Shown: one piece after another, positions 22,637 through 33,370 of the stretch
Layout of the letters: each line of letters opens with the position of its first letter
Numbering within the stretch: position 1 is the first letter of the stretch
Assembly: GCA_030142905.1 (NCBI GenBank)
Contig: JASJOG010000091.1
Location: forward strand, 372,001-436,000
DNA from: Heliopora coerulea
Lineage: Eukaryota > Cnidaria > Anthozoa > Scleralcyonacea > Helioporidae
DNA: 64,000 nt
Direction of reading: 5' to 3'
The notes under the pieces: generated by a model
The model's input: the letters and a program-made list of their open reading frames with translations, nothing else
Databases searched by the model: none
Told to the model about the DNA's origin: nothing
Translations under genes and position numbers: made by a program

Positions 22637-23545
22637 GATGTGCATACTGTAAGTCATCGAAAAGACTTCTTGTCAGATTCTCCAGATACTGGATCTCTTC
22701 CAACATCTTTCAACGTTCCTACGTGTCGGCGAATTCCATCTTTTAGGAAAACTCTTCAGACAAATTGTTCAGTCACTAGAATGCTCTGTTTGGGAATAGC
22801 TCGAGACAAAATAAAGATGTGAAAGAAACATTGTTTCTATACCAATTTACAGGCGAATCCTGCGTCTATGTGGTTACGACCTCAGAGAAACTATTTTTAA
22901 CGTTATTAGTCAAGACTATCTTCATTTAGTCGACTTAAGAGTGGCAAAATTTCCATAAAAGGTCTGGTTATACAGTTTGATAGCCCACAATGACTTCCCA
23001 AAAACCCCTGTCAGTATCAGTATATTATTTAGTCAGATGTGACAAGAAGTGAGCAGCATTAGTCGTATGCCAAGCATAGCATCTTGTTTCGAGCGTGCTA
23101 TTAACGTGATATTATTCAAGTTTAAATTTCGAAAGTGTTGAATCATGGCAAAGCAAGTATAACGTTGCATACAACACTCTATTCGAAAGGATGTATTGCT
23201 CAATTAATATGACCTACCAAATTTAAAGATTAACTAAATATCATATTTTTCACCTAAATCTTTGACCAAAAGGTTAACGTGACTCACTGGTGGCCTTATT
23301 AGTTAGGACTTCATTTTTGGCCAAAAAAGTAAACAAAGTTGATCTCTGCTACATTTATTGCATAGCTTAAGTATATTGGATCATTTGGTTGAAAAGCTTT
23401 ATGACAATTTCTCTTTGAAAGTTTCTTTATCCTATCGCTGAAACGTTTGCACATAAATGATAAGGAGTTCAAGCTGAAATCCGGTTTCTTACAGATTTTA
23501 TCCCCTAATCCTTTTAAACAAATGTCTTGAAAGTCAAGTCAAAAC
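22637..23545. repeat. Right arm of the 7 kb inverted-repeat structure
   Basis: Inverse of 16438-17122; see that entry. It retains GATGTGCATACTGTAAGTCA at the inner end and AGGAGTTCAAGCTGAAATCC near the outer end. It contains about 0.25 kb (around 23040-23300) that is absent or diverged in the left arm. Confidence 0.8.
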
Positions 23546-23650
23546 CTTGTTTTAAGCGAGGTTTGCCAAAGTTCAGAGAGTTATTCCTTGCAAACACTTG
23601 AATGTCCCACTCTTTACTGGCATTATATAACCACGTGGAAAAAAAAAATA

Positions 23651-23652
23651 AA

Positions 23653-23688
<36 letters not shown>
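23651..23688. repeat. TA microsatellite
   Basis: About 38 bp of TA, preceded by an A-rich tract. Confidence 0.95.
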
Positions 23689-23689
<1 letters not shown>

Positions 23690-23879
23690 CAATAATTTAT
23701 TTTTCGTTATCTAATATATTTACAGCTTGTCGTTACACTGTGTTTAATGCTTTCGCAATCATCAAACGACTAGATTATGTCAACATTCAGCTGAGTTTAT
23801 ATACGATTCCGGCGGCGAGATCAAGGCGAAGAAACGAGAAGACCTTCTTAGTCAGGGGAGTGCGAAGAGAAACAATTTA

Positions 23880-24240
23880 GATAAGATACCTTTAGTGGCT
23901 AACTTCCACCCAGCGCTTTCGGGCAATAGTAGAATTATTAGTTCGCTTTGGTCAATCTTGCATGCTTTGAAGGACATGAAAAGTGTATTTGAGAAGAATC
24001 CTATAGTTGCTTTTAGAAGACCCAGAAATCTAAGAGATGAACTAGTTAGGTCAAAGTTAAATAAGGTGAGAGATAAGATGGAAGGTATTAAGAAATGTGG
24101 TAAATCGCGATGTAAAACTTGTTCATTTGTTAAGGAGGGCAGAGAATTTGACGGGTAGTATAAAAAATATTTGATTAATTTTTTGCTATATTTGTGATTC
24201 GGAAGGTGTGATTTACTTTATTTCGTGTAAGAAATGTATG
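23880..24240 (+). pseudogene. Penelope-like element, linker and GIY-YIG start
   Basis: The text NFHPALSGNSRIISSLWSIL, FRRPRNLRDELVRSKL and CGKSRCKTCSFVK matches the segment before the GIY-YIG domain of Penelope-like elements. A stop at 24158 and a small shift follow, then CDSEGVIYFISCKKC. Directly after that CxxC knuckle the sequence dissolves into a GTAT/TG microsatellite, so the endonuclease is broken there. Confidence 0.8.
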
Positions 24241-24264
24241 TATGTATGTATGTATTTATGTATG

Positions 24265-24332
<68 letters not shown>
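24236..24332. repeat. GTAT / TA / TG compound microsatellite
   Basis: TATG units, then TA, then about 45 bp of TG, then GTAT. It grew out of the TGTATG codons that end the retroelement fragment. Confidence 0.95.
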
Positions 24333-24333
<1 letters not shown>

Positions 24334-24625
24334 AGATTTCTAAAATTTATTAAGAATTCATAAGGAAAATACAAAAGAAAATCATAACCGTATCGGGTCT
24401 TTATATGAAATAAAGACAAATTTGACTTTATATGTGAAAAAGAAGTTAAATTTTTTCGGCTTAGAAAACATAAATTTCCAAACTTTCTTCGCAAATTAGA
24501 GCATAAGTTGGTTCATTTTCGAAGACATAAAAAACTCGCAGTTTGTGCTTTATCATATCTAGAACACTAGGCTATCACCTTGTGTTTTAAATCTCGATAA
24601 AGCACTTCTGCTCTGTTTTTAAATA
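24333..24625 (+). repeat. Interspersed 0.3 kb repeat, copy 2
   Basis: Contains AAAATCATAACCGTATCGGG, TTTTTCGGCTTAGAAAACAT and the end hairpin GTGCTTTATC ... GATAAAGCAC. It directly follows the Penelope-like fragment and microsatellite. Confidence 0.75.
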
Positions 24626-25040
24626 TTATATATATATACTTATGTATGTATGTACATATCGATATGTATGTATATGTCGATTGTATGTATATGTTGTAAG
24701 GCACTCATAACGGGAGACTGCTGATCAAGTGGGCTTTAGCCAAAGTGTCAGCAATATTTTGAAGAAGCCGAGACTTACTGGAAGTGTTAAACATTTGAAG
24801 ATCCCTGGACAAAAAAAGAAAAGCTACGAAGAAAGACGACAGAATCATGGTGAGAAAAGCATGTCCAGTCGCTCTAAGACAGTACCGGAAAATTAAGCAG
24901 AGATGCAGATTGAACATTGTAAGAGTGTCTCTACTTCCACTGCCCGACGAAGACTGAGAGAGGCTGGTCCCAACGGCTGCAAACCAAGTTACTATCTGCA
25001 CAACAAGTGAGCAGTTCTTTTTGACTGCCAGTGTATTTAT

Positions 25041-25121
25041 GTATCTATGTATGTATCTATGTATATATATATGTATGTATATATATATATATATGTATGT
25101 ATATATGTATGTATGTATGTA

Positions 25122-25157
<36 letters not shown>

Positions 25158-25170
25158 TGTATGTATGTAT
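25041..25170. repeat. GTAT/TA microsatellite
   Basis: About 130 bp of TATG and TA units. Tyr/Ile/His-rich open frames here are artefacts. Confidence 0.95.
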
Positions 25171-25816
25171 CGATACGATATGTGTGATAAATCAATGCGA
25201 ATGAGAGCCAGCCTTCTATACATCACTCAATTCTAAATTAATGCGAAAAAAAAGAACCAGGTGAAGAACGTTGTCAGTGTTTGGCAACACTTCGAAGAAC
25301 AGTCACACCTTCAGATGTGAGATAGAATGTTATAGCCGTATATACACAAAGCACTCAAACAAATGTGAAAAAATTATTCCAAAATTATAGTTCAATTGAA
25401 AAAAGGAACATGTGTTGCTTCCAATTGGGAACAAGAATGTAAATCGAGAAACTCTGACGTTCAGGACTATTTATGTCTGTTTTGTCAAAAATTATATAAT
25501 ACCAGTAAAGAGCAGGACATTCAAGTGTTTACAAGGGATACCTCTCTGAACTTTGCCAAACCTTTCTTCAATACTCTTAAGAACTTGAAAGTTTACGTGA
25601 TGTTTCGTGATTCCACTTTTTTTGAATTGATAGCTTGATATTGTTGCCCAAATATAGGAGTATATTTCGCAGCACTTATTGGCCCTCAACACAACTCATT
25701 GTCATTGTCGCAGTTATTGTATGCGCATACTTTAGTTTTAAGGGTTTTCTCTTTAGAAAAACCGATTGTGCATTCTAATGCATTATTATTCTTTATTTAT
25801 TGTCCAATGTGAAACG

Positions 25817-25824
25817 TATAAAAG
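25817..25824 (+). promoter_or_regulatory. TATA box of the cationic-peptide gene
   Basis: TATAAAAG lies 45-52 bp upstream of the start codon at 25869, a normal distance for a short 5' leader. No other core element is obvious. Confidence 0.55.
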
Positions 25825-25868
25825 GACCATCTAACTGTTTGATACATTAGTTGTGAAGTTGCCTTAAG

Positions 25869-26017
25869 ATGAACATTTTCACAATTTGTGCCTTGGTCGT
25901 TGCCACTTGTACAATCTTTTCCAGCCGTGGTGAAAGTGAAGAGACGTCAAGAGTGCATGACAGAAAAGAATCTGGTCCCGAAAACGATGTGACCAAAGTT
26001 GAAACGGATGATGATAT
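25869..26017 (+). CDS. Cationic-peptide precursor, exon 1: signal peptide and acidic pro-region
   Basis: The ATG begins a typical signal peptide: a short N-region, then a hydrophobic core from Ile3 to about Phe17 and SS-R-G near the likely cleavage point. An acidic stretch follows with many Glu and Asp. The donor AT/GTATGA at 26018 leaves phase 2, matching exon 2. Reading past it gives a stop at 26042. The start is chosen because it is the first ATG after the TATA box and opens the signal peptide. Confidence 0.75.
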
Positions 26018-26192
26018 GTATGAAATAACCCCACCAGTCTGATTTTCGATGAATCGTTTTTGTCTGCGTTATATATTGATTAACTTGCCTGAATAGATTG
26101 ACTGTTCGACCTTTTATTGACCGACTTAGAGCGATGTTATCTTTTTTTATTCATACACGAAATAAAGAATGTCGAATTGTTCATGTTTGCAG

Positions 26193-26312
26193 GGACAACT
26201 CTTTTGGAAGCAAAAAAGTTCTCAACATTGATGAACATGAGGATGGTGACGAAAGGAACAAGATGGTAGACATTGACGATAAGGCATCTGATCACAATTC
26301 TCTCGTCTTGGG
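26193..26312 (+). CDS. Cationic-peptide precursor, exon 2: acidic pro-region
   Basis: 120 bp after a TGTTTGCAG acceptor, phase 2 in and 2 out, donor GTATGT. It is strongly acidic (for example NIDEHEDGDERNK), with Asp and Glu far outnumbering Lys and Arg. It continues the pro-region, which in such precursors neutralises the basic peptide until cleavage. Phase agreement on both sides supports the exon. Confidence 0.75.
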
Positions 26313-27221
26313 GTATGTTTGACTACCAAGTATACCTGAATAATGCTTATGCTTTTTTTATTGAAATGTGCGTATCGTATTGAGATCACAAGGCTGGAAT
26401 TATTTGAATTACAAGCTGGCATTTTCAACGAAAACTTCAAATAAGAAAGTGTTGACAATACGACCAAGTTCCGCTAGAGCATGGCAAGGGTCGATATTCT
26501 ATCGGCTCACCCTTTTCCGAAGGTGTGCAATGTGCTATACAGAGCCACCAGACGCGTGTCATTTACAAAAGTAAAAGGGAGTTCGATCTAACTGATTTAT
26601 ACTGAAAAAAATTCATGATAAAATCAACTCGTAAATAGGGTGGTGTACATGCATATTATGTGTAACTGTTTGTAAAAGTACGTTCATGTATATTACTGCT
26701 CTGTGCTATTCTTCAGCACCAATAAGCAAACTTTTCTAAAGTGTGTTTTTGTAACTCTTGAGGATTGATCCGCTTAGTACCTATGGGCGCTGCGTATTTC
26801 TTGGGGTGTTTTTGAAGTAATTTACCATTCACCAGAAGGAACGTTTGATCTGATTTCCAAACACTGAGAAGGGAGCGATCACCGAGATTTTTTAACCGAA
26901 TTCAAAGTGTTTGGAAACACAGTGTAAATCAAATGCGACTTTCGGATGTGTGGTGTGATTTTTGTAAAGAATCTATATTTAAGGAGAAAATTTGGATTAA
27001 GCTGTTGAAATTTTATGTTATTATGATCACATTTCCAGATTATTGCCCAGCCCGTGCATCCGTTTTCGTTTTAAAACGCAAATATTTTCAGCATTTTGAA
27101 AAATAATTCCGTCCACAAAATTGCGTTTTCGAATCGCTTCCACCCGTCAACAAGAATAAGCATACATGATTGGAAAACAATAACAGCCTACTTGAGCTGT
27201 AAAATTATCCCGCCAGCCACT

Positions 27222-28680
27222 TGTGTGTCCTGGTTGCACAACCTGGTTGGTTTCTCTATCTTTGAATATCCTGCACTATTCACCTCCGAGCAAAACAAGA
27301 TGGCGTCTCGTTTTGCTTATTTTACGGAAGGACTTTTTTTCTAACAAACGAAGCCACCGTGCCCCACAAAACCAAAATAGCAACGAAATGTGGGAATACA
27401 TTATTCGAAAATATGTATTTCTTTTACTTTTTTGCGATAAATGCACTCAGGATGAGTTCAAAATATTTTGTTTACAAATGATGAGCGGGCGACAAATCGA
27501 CGTTCTGTAAAATTGTTTTAAAAATTTTAAATATATATATATATATATATATGTGCGTATATATATATATATATATATACGCACACAAATATATATACAT
27601 ATATATATATATTTGTGTGCGTGTGTGTGTGTGCGTGTGTGTGTGAAAGCAATTATGAGATGTATATGCTGAAACGCTCTCGGTTTGGTAAATATCCACC
27701 ACTACTTACCTTCACTTCGGTGAATAGTAACTTCTTATTAACCGAGAGCGTGGTCTTTAACAGACAAAGAACACAAAGAAAGATCAATTTGCTTTGAATT
27801 CACGAATAAAAACCAGTAACTTAGACATTTCAATGAAAAAAATGCTGATAAAGTTGGGGCATTTTCTTGACGTAAGTTTTTCTTATACGCCGGCAAGTTT
27901 TGGCGGGAAAATTTTTCAGTTGCTTTGAAGACAAACAAACGAGGTTCAGCTACGTTGTACCAAGGATTAACCAAAAACAAACCACTTATGACTTGGTTGA
28001 GTCTTTTCCACGATGACTTTAATCAGAAAAGCAGACGAACAAATAAAAAAACACGAAGTCGTTGGCAAAAACAAGCTCTAAACATTCGCTGATGCAAACC
28101 AGATCCCGTAATGGACCGGTCCATTACGGAAAAGTAATGGCTGCCAGTCAGAGCGTCTCAGCCAATCAGAACGCTCCATGTCACCGGAAGTAGCGCTAGC
28201 CATATAATAAAGAATAATTCTTCACCGAAGTGGAGGTGAATAGTGGTGGCTATTTACCGAGCCGTGAAGCGGCGAGTTAAACATCTACACTATTCACCGA
28301 CACTGAGGTGAATAATTGTTTTAGCATATACCTAGCATAACTGTTTACGCTTGTATGTTTTTTAAATTTTTAAAACAATTTTACCGAACTAAGTCAGCAG
28401 GTTGCCCACTCACCATCTGTAAATAAAACATTTTGAACACATCCTGAGTGCATTCATCGTTAAAATGCAAAAGATACACGAATCTTTGAATACTTTCTTG
28501 CCAAAATTTGTTGCTTTGTGGTCTTTTGTCTAGCACGGCGACTTCGTTTATTAAAAAAATAGTTCTTCCGTAATTTAAACAAAATTGGACGCCATCTCGT
28601 TTTGCTGAGAGGTAAATAGTGCTGGATATTCCGAGATAAAGTAACCAATCAGATTGCGCAAAAAACACTGTTCACTTGCG
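27222..28680. mobile_element. Fold-back element with 0.3 kb inverted arms
   Basis: Text at 27222-27530 (for example AACAAGATGGCGTCTCGTTT, GCACTCAGGATGAGTTCAAA) recurs inverted at 28372-28680. The middle holds TA and TG microsatellites and several TTCACC-GAAG-GTGAATAGT blocks that are themselves inverted copies. It sits in intron 2 of the cationic-peptide gene. No transposase is seen. Confidence 0.7.
27531..27645. repeat. TA/TG microsatellite
   Basis: TA units, a GTGCG/CGCAC inverted pair, then TG units. It lies inside the fold-back element. Confidence 0.9.
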
Positions 28681-28744
28681 AGGTATGTGCTAATTGTTCT
28701 TTATACTCTCTGTTACATGAAATGGTGTTATGAAAGGAATTTTT

Positions 28745-28910
28745 TGACTGTATAGAATCCTGCAATTTAAGACCCAACCTGGATCAGGTGCAAAAAAATG
28801 CAACTCTTGGACCAATAGCTGGAAGAGTTATATCTTTCACAACTGGCCTCGGTTAGTCTTAAAATATAAGATTCTGACACTCGAAAAATTTCCTTCTTCA
28901 CATACAACTT
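28745..28910 (+). repeat. SINE-like repeat, copy B
   Basis: Contains AAGATTCTGACACTCGAAAA followed by ATTTCCTTCTTC, the same tail as at 11750, 35120 and 37930. Confidence 0.55.
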
Positions 28911-29049
28911 CATTTCAAACTGGTGTAGTTCTCATAATGAACGAACATTTTTGAGTATCACAAACTAGAATGGTAGTTTAACTGTACGATTTTGTTTCCT
29001 CGTAACCATGGCCTTAGATTAACTTTTTGTTTTGCTTAATTTTACTTAG

Positions 29050-29449
29050 GAAAGACGTAGTAAAGAGTGTCCAGGAAACATTGAACGCGGCTGATAAACG
29101 TGGACTGTTCAAGAGATTCCCGCTATTACGAAGATTGAAAAGGAAGGTGAAGAAAGCGGCTAAGAAACTTCTAAAAAAAGGAAAGGAAAAGATCAAGAAA
29201 GAAGGAAAAAAACTTGGCAAGAAAGTCCTCAAAAAAGCGAAGAAAAAGATCAAGAAAGGAAAGAAACTTGGCAAGAAACTTCTCAAAAAAGCGAAGAAAA
29301 AGATCAAGAAAGAAGGAAAGAAACTTGGCAAGAAAATCCTCAAAAAAGCGAAGAAAAAGATCAAGAAAGGAAAGAAACTTGGCAAGAAACTTCTCAAAAA
29401 AGCGGGGAAGAAAATCGTGAAAAAAGCCTGCAAGAACCCAGGTAATTAA
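29050..29449 (+). CDS. Cationic-peptide precursor, exon 3: lysine-rich amphipathic repeats
   Basis: The exon enters in phase 2 after TTTACTTAG. A Lys-Arg processing site at 29096-29101 precedes the basic segment. About four units of 18-19 residues follow, of the type KKLGKKxLKKAKKKIKK, alternating between a G and an EG ending, which gives a higher-order repeat of about 111 nt. Leu, Ile, Val and Ala recur every 3-4 residues, so each unit should form an amphipathic helix. A single Cys lies near the end. The stop is at 29447-29449, or the exon is cut at CCAG/GTAATT (29441) and joined to 31984. This looks like a membrane-active antimicrobial or venom peptide. Activity is inferred only. Confidence 0.78.
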
Positions 29450-29492
29450 AGACAATTGTGAAAAACGAACAAATACGAGTATCTATGTGCGT

Positions 29493-29498
29493 AATAAA
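29493..29498 (+). terminator. Polyadenylation signal AATAAA
   Basis: AATAAA 44 bp after the exon 3 stop. It would end the short form of the peptide transcript. Confidence 0.5.
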
Positions 29499-29753
29499 GC
29501 GAGCGAGCTAGTAACGAGTAAGTGAGTGAGTGAAATTCATTATTACCTCCAAAATGAAGAGTACACTCGACTAAATTAAATTTCATTACACATTATATAC
29601 ATAACTACATACTTTACGTTCTACATGATATTTATAATTTAGTATTTTAATAATTATAATAATGATACCTAATAACTAGTTACATTTTATACTAATCATG
29701 TTCCAAAGAATCAAAAATCGAGTTTTGCAAACAATATGACATGTATTTAGCGC

Positions 29754-29799
29754 TTTCGAGTAAAAAATCCCATGTTTAGTAAATTCGTCTCATCTTCGG
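29754..29799 (-). ncRNA. Hammerhead-like motif with longer loop (minus)
   Basis: On the minus strand CCGAAGA, U, GAG, about 25 bases, CUC, GAAAGCG. It resembles the other motifs but CTGA is changed to CCGA, so it may be a decayed copy. Confidence 0.25.
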
Positions 29800-30225
29800 A
29801 AAATGAACAATCTCCCAAAAGTGCTTTAACGAAATTGACATCATCTTAACCATAAAACACAACACTTATGGAGATGGGCAGGCTGTCTGTGATCCAAGCA
29901 CACCTGTCTCGTTCAGTTTCCTTACAAAATAGTAACGCGTGATGAACAGGATTTTGAAACTGCAGTCACACGCGGGACAAATTCCTGTTAGGGTTCCATC
30001 GTTTCCGAGTCTATTATTCTTAATTGTTAAGGAGCTACAAATTAATCGTACGACATAAATGATTTGTCTTAAATGCATCGGGGAGTAGTTCCAAACTTGG
30101 TACCACCTACATACTTCAAGAACGGGATGGGAAGCAAAACAAAATTGCAATCCCGTTTTCTGATTGATTCTTCTGACCCAGTCTTGTTGGTCCTTTACAC
30201 ATAGAGCATAGTGTTTTTAAAACAT

Positions 30226-30267
30226 GAGGAAATATAACACGCTGGTTCCAGCGTGTTATATTTCCTC
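30226..30267. repeat. Perfect 42-bp hairpin
   Basis: GAGGAAATATAACACGCTGG and its exact inverse are separated only by TT. Probably a MITE remnant or hairpin. The two-base loop argues against a microRNA precursor. Confidence 0.85.
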
Positions 30268-30395
30268 CACAATTCTGGATCCTCACATAGTGTCTTTGAT
30301 CTTTTCCCTAAAATGCTAGGCAAATAATCTAAGTCTGATAAAGAGGCTAAGTGAAAGGCCAGCACAACTGTTAAGGTATCATTAATCCATTTCGA

Positions 30396-30719
30396 TTACT
30401 GTTCCCTTTGGTTATAAGATCCTGTACAATACTGCAAAAAATTATTAACTGAATTAAGAAATCTACGTTTACATAAATCACAACAATCGGTGTATTCTTT
30501 AGGATTGGCAATGCGCAATCCTCTGATGTTATATGATCCAAAGAGTAACCGCAGCACATCAGTTGTTTCGTTCAAATAACTCCGATTATCTTTTGCTAGT
30601 AGCCACCAGTGATAAATTTTGTTCATTGGGTGAACCTGCGCTTGAACATACAGTGAGTTGTTTATACCTAATGATCGTGTCTTTCCATACGAGTTGATAA
30701 CACTTTTGTAAATGTTCAT
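30396..30719 (-). pseudogene. Possible LINE C-terminal fragment with zinc knuckle
   Basis: The minus strand encodes 107 residues ending CDLCKRRFLNSVNNFLQYC and then a stop. C-x-x-C followed after about 16 residues by C recalls the C-terminal knuckle of CR1/RTE-type LINEs (C-x-x-C ... HFLLxC), with Asn replacing the usual His. The match is weak. Confidence 0.4.
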
Positions 30720-31004
30720 TTACAATTTTGTTCCATCTGTTTTTACTGGGAAGCAGTTCGTCAAAACAAATTCCGTTAAATAATGCATTAGACCATACTT
30801 TCCAAGAATTTTTACAATATCTTGGGTAAATTTCGTGATTTTCTTTAAGTGAGTAAAAGTGAGTGATTGAGTGAGTTAAAATCTTTATTACCTGCAGTTT
30901 CTGAAGAGTATTTTAAAAATAAAGGTAAGCTAATTATCTACACAGAGAGCATATAGTGTTCTTGAAATGTGGGAGTGAGTGACAGAGTGCCAGAGAGAGA
31001 AAGA

Positions 31005-31007
31005 GAA

Positions 31008-31053
<46 letters not shown>
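31005..31053. repeat. GA microsatellite
   Basis: About 45 bp of GA units inside a wider G/A-rich stretch (30970-31075). Confidence 0.95.
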
Positions 31054-31057
<4 letters not shown>

Positions 31058-31983
31058 AGTCACGGAGTAAGTGAGTAAAAAAGGTAAAATATCAAATAAT
31101 AACATCAGGATATCGTAGTTTTAATTGTTCTCATTTAATCAAACCATTCTCATAAGGTGCCAAAAAGTTGTGCAAGAAGTTTAGTGGAGACGAAGGTGAG
31201 GAGCATATCGGATAAGAAAGTAAAGTATCTTTATTTAATTATACTCGATAACCCTAACAGCTAACTAAGCTGTTCTCAGAGGTCAAGTAAGAGTCGTCCT
31301 TTATCGATTCAGTGTTACTGCAGGAGGAATCCGGAATACCCGAAAAAAACCTAATGTGCTTCGTAGAGTTAAACTGAATAACACTCATTTCTTTACTCTC
31401 TGTAAGTAAAGTTATTCATTCGTTCATTCATTCATTCAGCAAAACACCAAGGAAATCAGTATTGAGACGTAGTTTGGATATTTGATCTTAATTAGAATAG
31501 AATTTTGACAACTTTAAGCCCGATTTTCTCCTTAAATGCGGATTCGTTCGAAATGTAATGTCATACACTCGAAAGTCGTGTATCATCAGATATTCAATCT
31601 TCTCGAATTGTGTTAAAAAATTTGGCTGTAGCCTCGTTTTTTATCTCAATTAATTCTCGGTGTTTGGATATCTGATGAAACACTCCTCGTGTATATTACT
31701 TCTCACATGTGATATATTTAGCGACCCACTTAAAACCCTCTTTATTGCTTCCCAATTCAGCAAAGAATCATATTTCCTCTGTCGACCGGCCTTTCAACGA
31801 CCGGGTCACTGAAAAATGCTCTGAAGTGGTGGTATACCTGCATTCCAACCTCCAACCATACATCTGCTGACCAATATGTCTTTGTCTTTTTGAATCTTAG
31901 TACCAGGAAGGGTAACATTATGTATGTAGGCCAAGCATTTACTGCTCCATTGCTATAGTAAAATATTATATTTTGTGTTGCAG

Positions 31984-32117
31984 AAAAACTCCCAATACCT
32001 GAGCAGATGAATGAAGAACATGACCTGGAAGCTTTACAAGAGTTTGAAGAAAATGTTGCGGAACGAGGTAGAACGGAAAGAGCAGGGCTGCTACAAGGAG
32101 GAGGCCGCTGGAACTAA
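31984..32117 (+). CDS. Possible exon 4 of the cationic-peptide gene
   Basis: The acceptor TTGTGTTGCAG opens a frame that, in phase 1 from the exon 3 donor at 29441, encodes an acidic tail (for example EHDLEALQEFEENVAERG) ending at TAA 32115-32117. It would give the precursor an acidic C-terminal propeptide. AATAAA lies at 32464-32469. Supported by phase and composition only; exon 3 also has its own stop and polyadenylation signal. Confidence 0.4.
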
Positions 32118-33039
32118 CGTCCCCGACAAGGGGGCTAAGCCAGAGGGGCCGGCATCACGTCCCTTTATAATTTCCTTATTTCAAGTTGACAAACATTTTT
32201 TCTCTAGAATAATCACAACAACTCAGTGGAAGTAGTTTATTTTTAGATTTGAAATGAGGCGAAGAGCCGATTATCTTTCTTGGTTAAATCAATAACAAAT
32301 ATTCCTAGTTTGTATATTTTACAAATGTGTTATCATCTGTGTAATTCCCCGACAAATTTTTAATTTTCCCCGACAGGGAGCTGTAGCTCCCTCTGGTACC
32401 ATTCCTGGCGAGGAGCCAATATCTAGGCATCAGGACAAGGAAAACGTAGACAACGTTCGCAGAAATAAATAACAGAATGTCTGTAGTTGATTAGCGTGGT
32501 AATTTGTTCAATATTTTAGCACAAACCTCTTAAAAGAAGTTATTCCATGCAAATTTGTAAACGACTTAGGTGTTTGAGTAGTACAAATTGAATTTTTTTT
32601 TTGATGTAATTTTGCGTCGGAAGATATATTCGTTCGACTGTAAAGAGAAGCTTAGAAAGATAAATTCTATAAAATAAGCTTTCGAATAATTCAAGTTGCA
32701 TACTCACAAGTCTGTTCATTACTGTTAGATTAAGGCTATGACTCTGCAATGCCTGGGACCACTTAATTTCAAACCGAACCTAAAACCTAATCTATGTTTG
32801 TAATTTCGGGTTAAAATTGACTAAGGGCTGTTGGAGGCTGGGGACATGGGGACGGCAAGTTCACCAAAACAAATCAAATACAATTTTTTTTTTAAGGAAT
32901 TACAATTTGCTAAAATCAAAATTAGGAAAAGGTGTCCAATCATGAAAATTATTATAATCTAATCGTGTAAATGATTCTAAACAATTCTTTAAATTTTTCT
33001 GGGTAGTGCCACTGCAACATTTCGAAAACATTTTAATAA

Positions 33040-33180
33040 TAATTATAAAAGTTATTTGATCAGATTTGGCAAGAGGCAGTGCGTTATCCCAGGTGAACAC
33101 ATGTATGCTCATTTCTTTTCCGATGGCCCCGAGGGCTTCACTGATTGACTTATTACGATACTAGATAAAAAACTCATTAA
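33040..33180 (+). pseudogene. Penelope-like GIY-YIG C-terminal fragment
   Basis: Reads YLIRFGKRQCVIPGEHMYAH followed by FFSDGPEGF and a stop, the same blocks as at 9872-10110. A copy of the 0.3 kb interspersed repeat follows. Confidence 0.7.
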
Positions 33181-33186
33181 CAATTC

Positions 33187-33370
33187 ATGGTGAAAATACA
33201 ACGGAAAATAATTTGACAAAAACATGATTGCTTTTCTCCTCAAATTTTGCGGCTTAGTAAAAATTAATTTTCAAACTTTTTTTTTTGCGAATTATCGTAT
33301 TTTAAGGATTCGTTTCTAAAGTCGTTTAAAAAGCTCGTAGTTCATTCTAAACTTTTACCGATTGTCAACT
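33187..33370 (+). repeat. Interspersed 0.3 kb repeat, copy 6 (diverged)
   Basis: Recognisable by ACATGATTGCTTTTCTCCTC, GCGGCTTAGTAAAAATTAAT and GTCGTTTAAAAAGCTCGTAG. The end hairpin is lost. Confidence 0.5.

Noticed and set aside
24705..25236. Long Tyr/Ile/His-rich open frames on both strands
   Set aside because: They run through GTAT microsatellites; the non-repeat part of the minus frame shows no family signature.
29014..29455. Phe/Leu-rich frames antisense to the lysine-rich exon
   Set aside because: Antisense shadows of the AAG/AAA-rich repeat; the plus frame has matching splice phases and a precursor layout.
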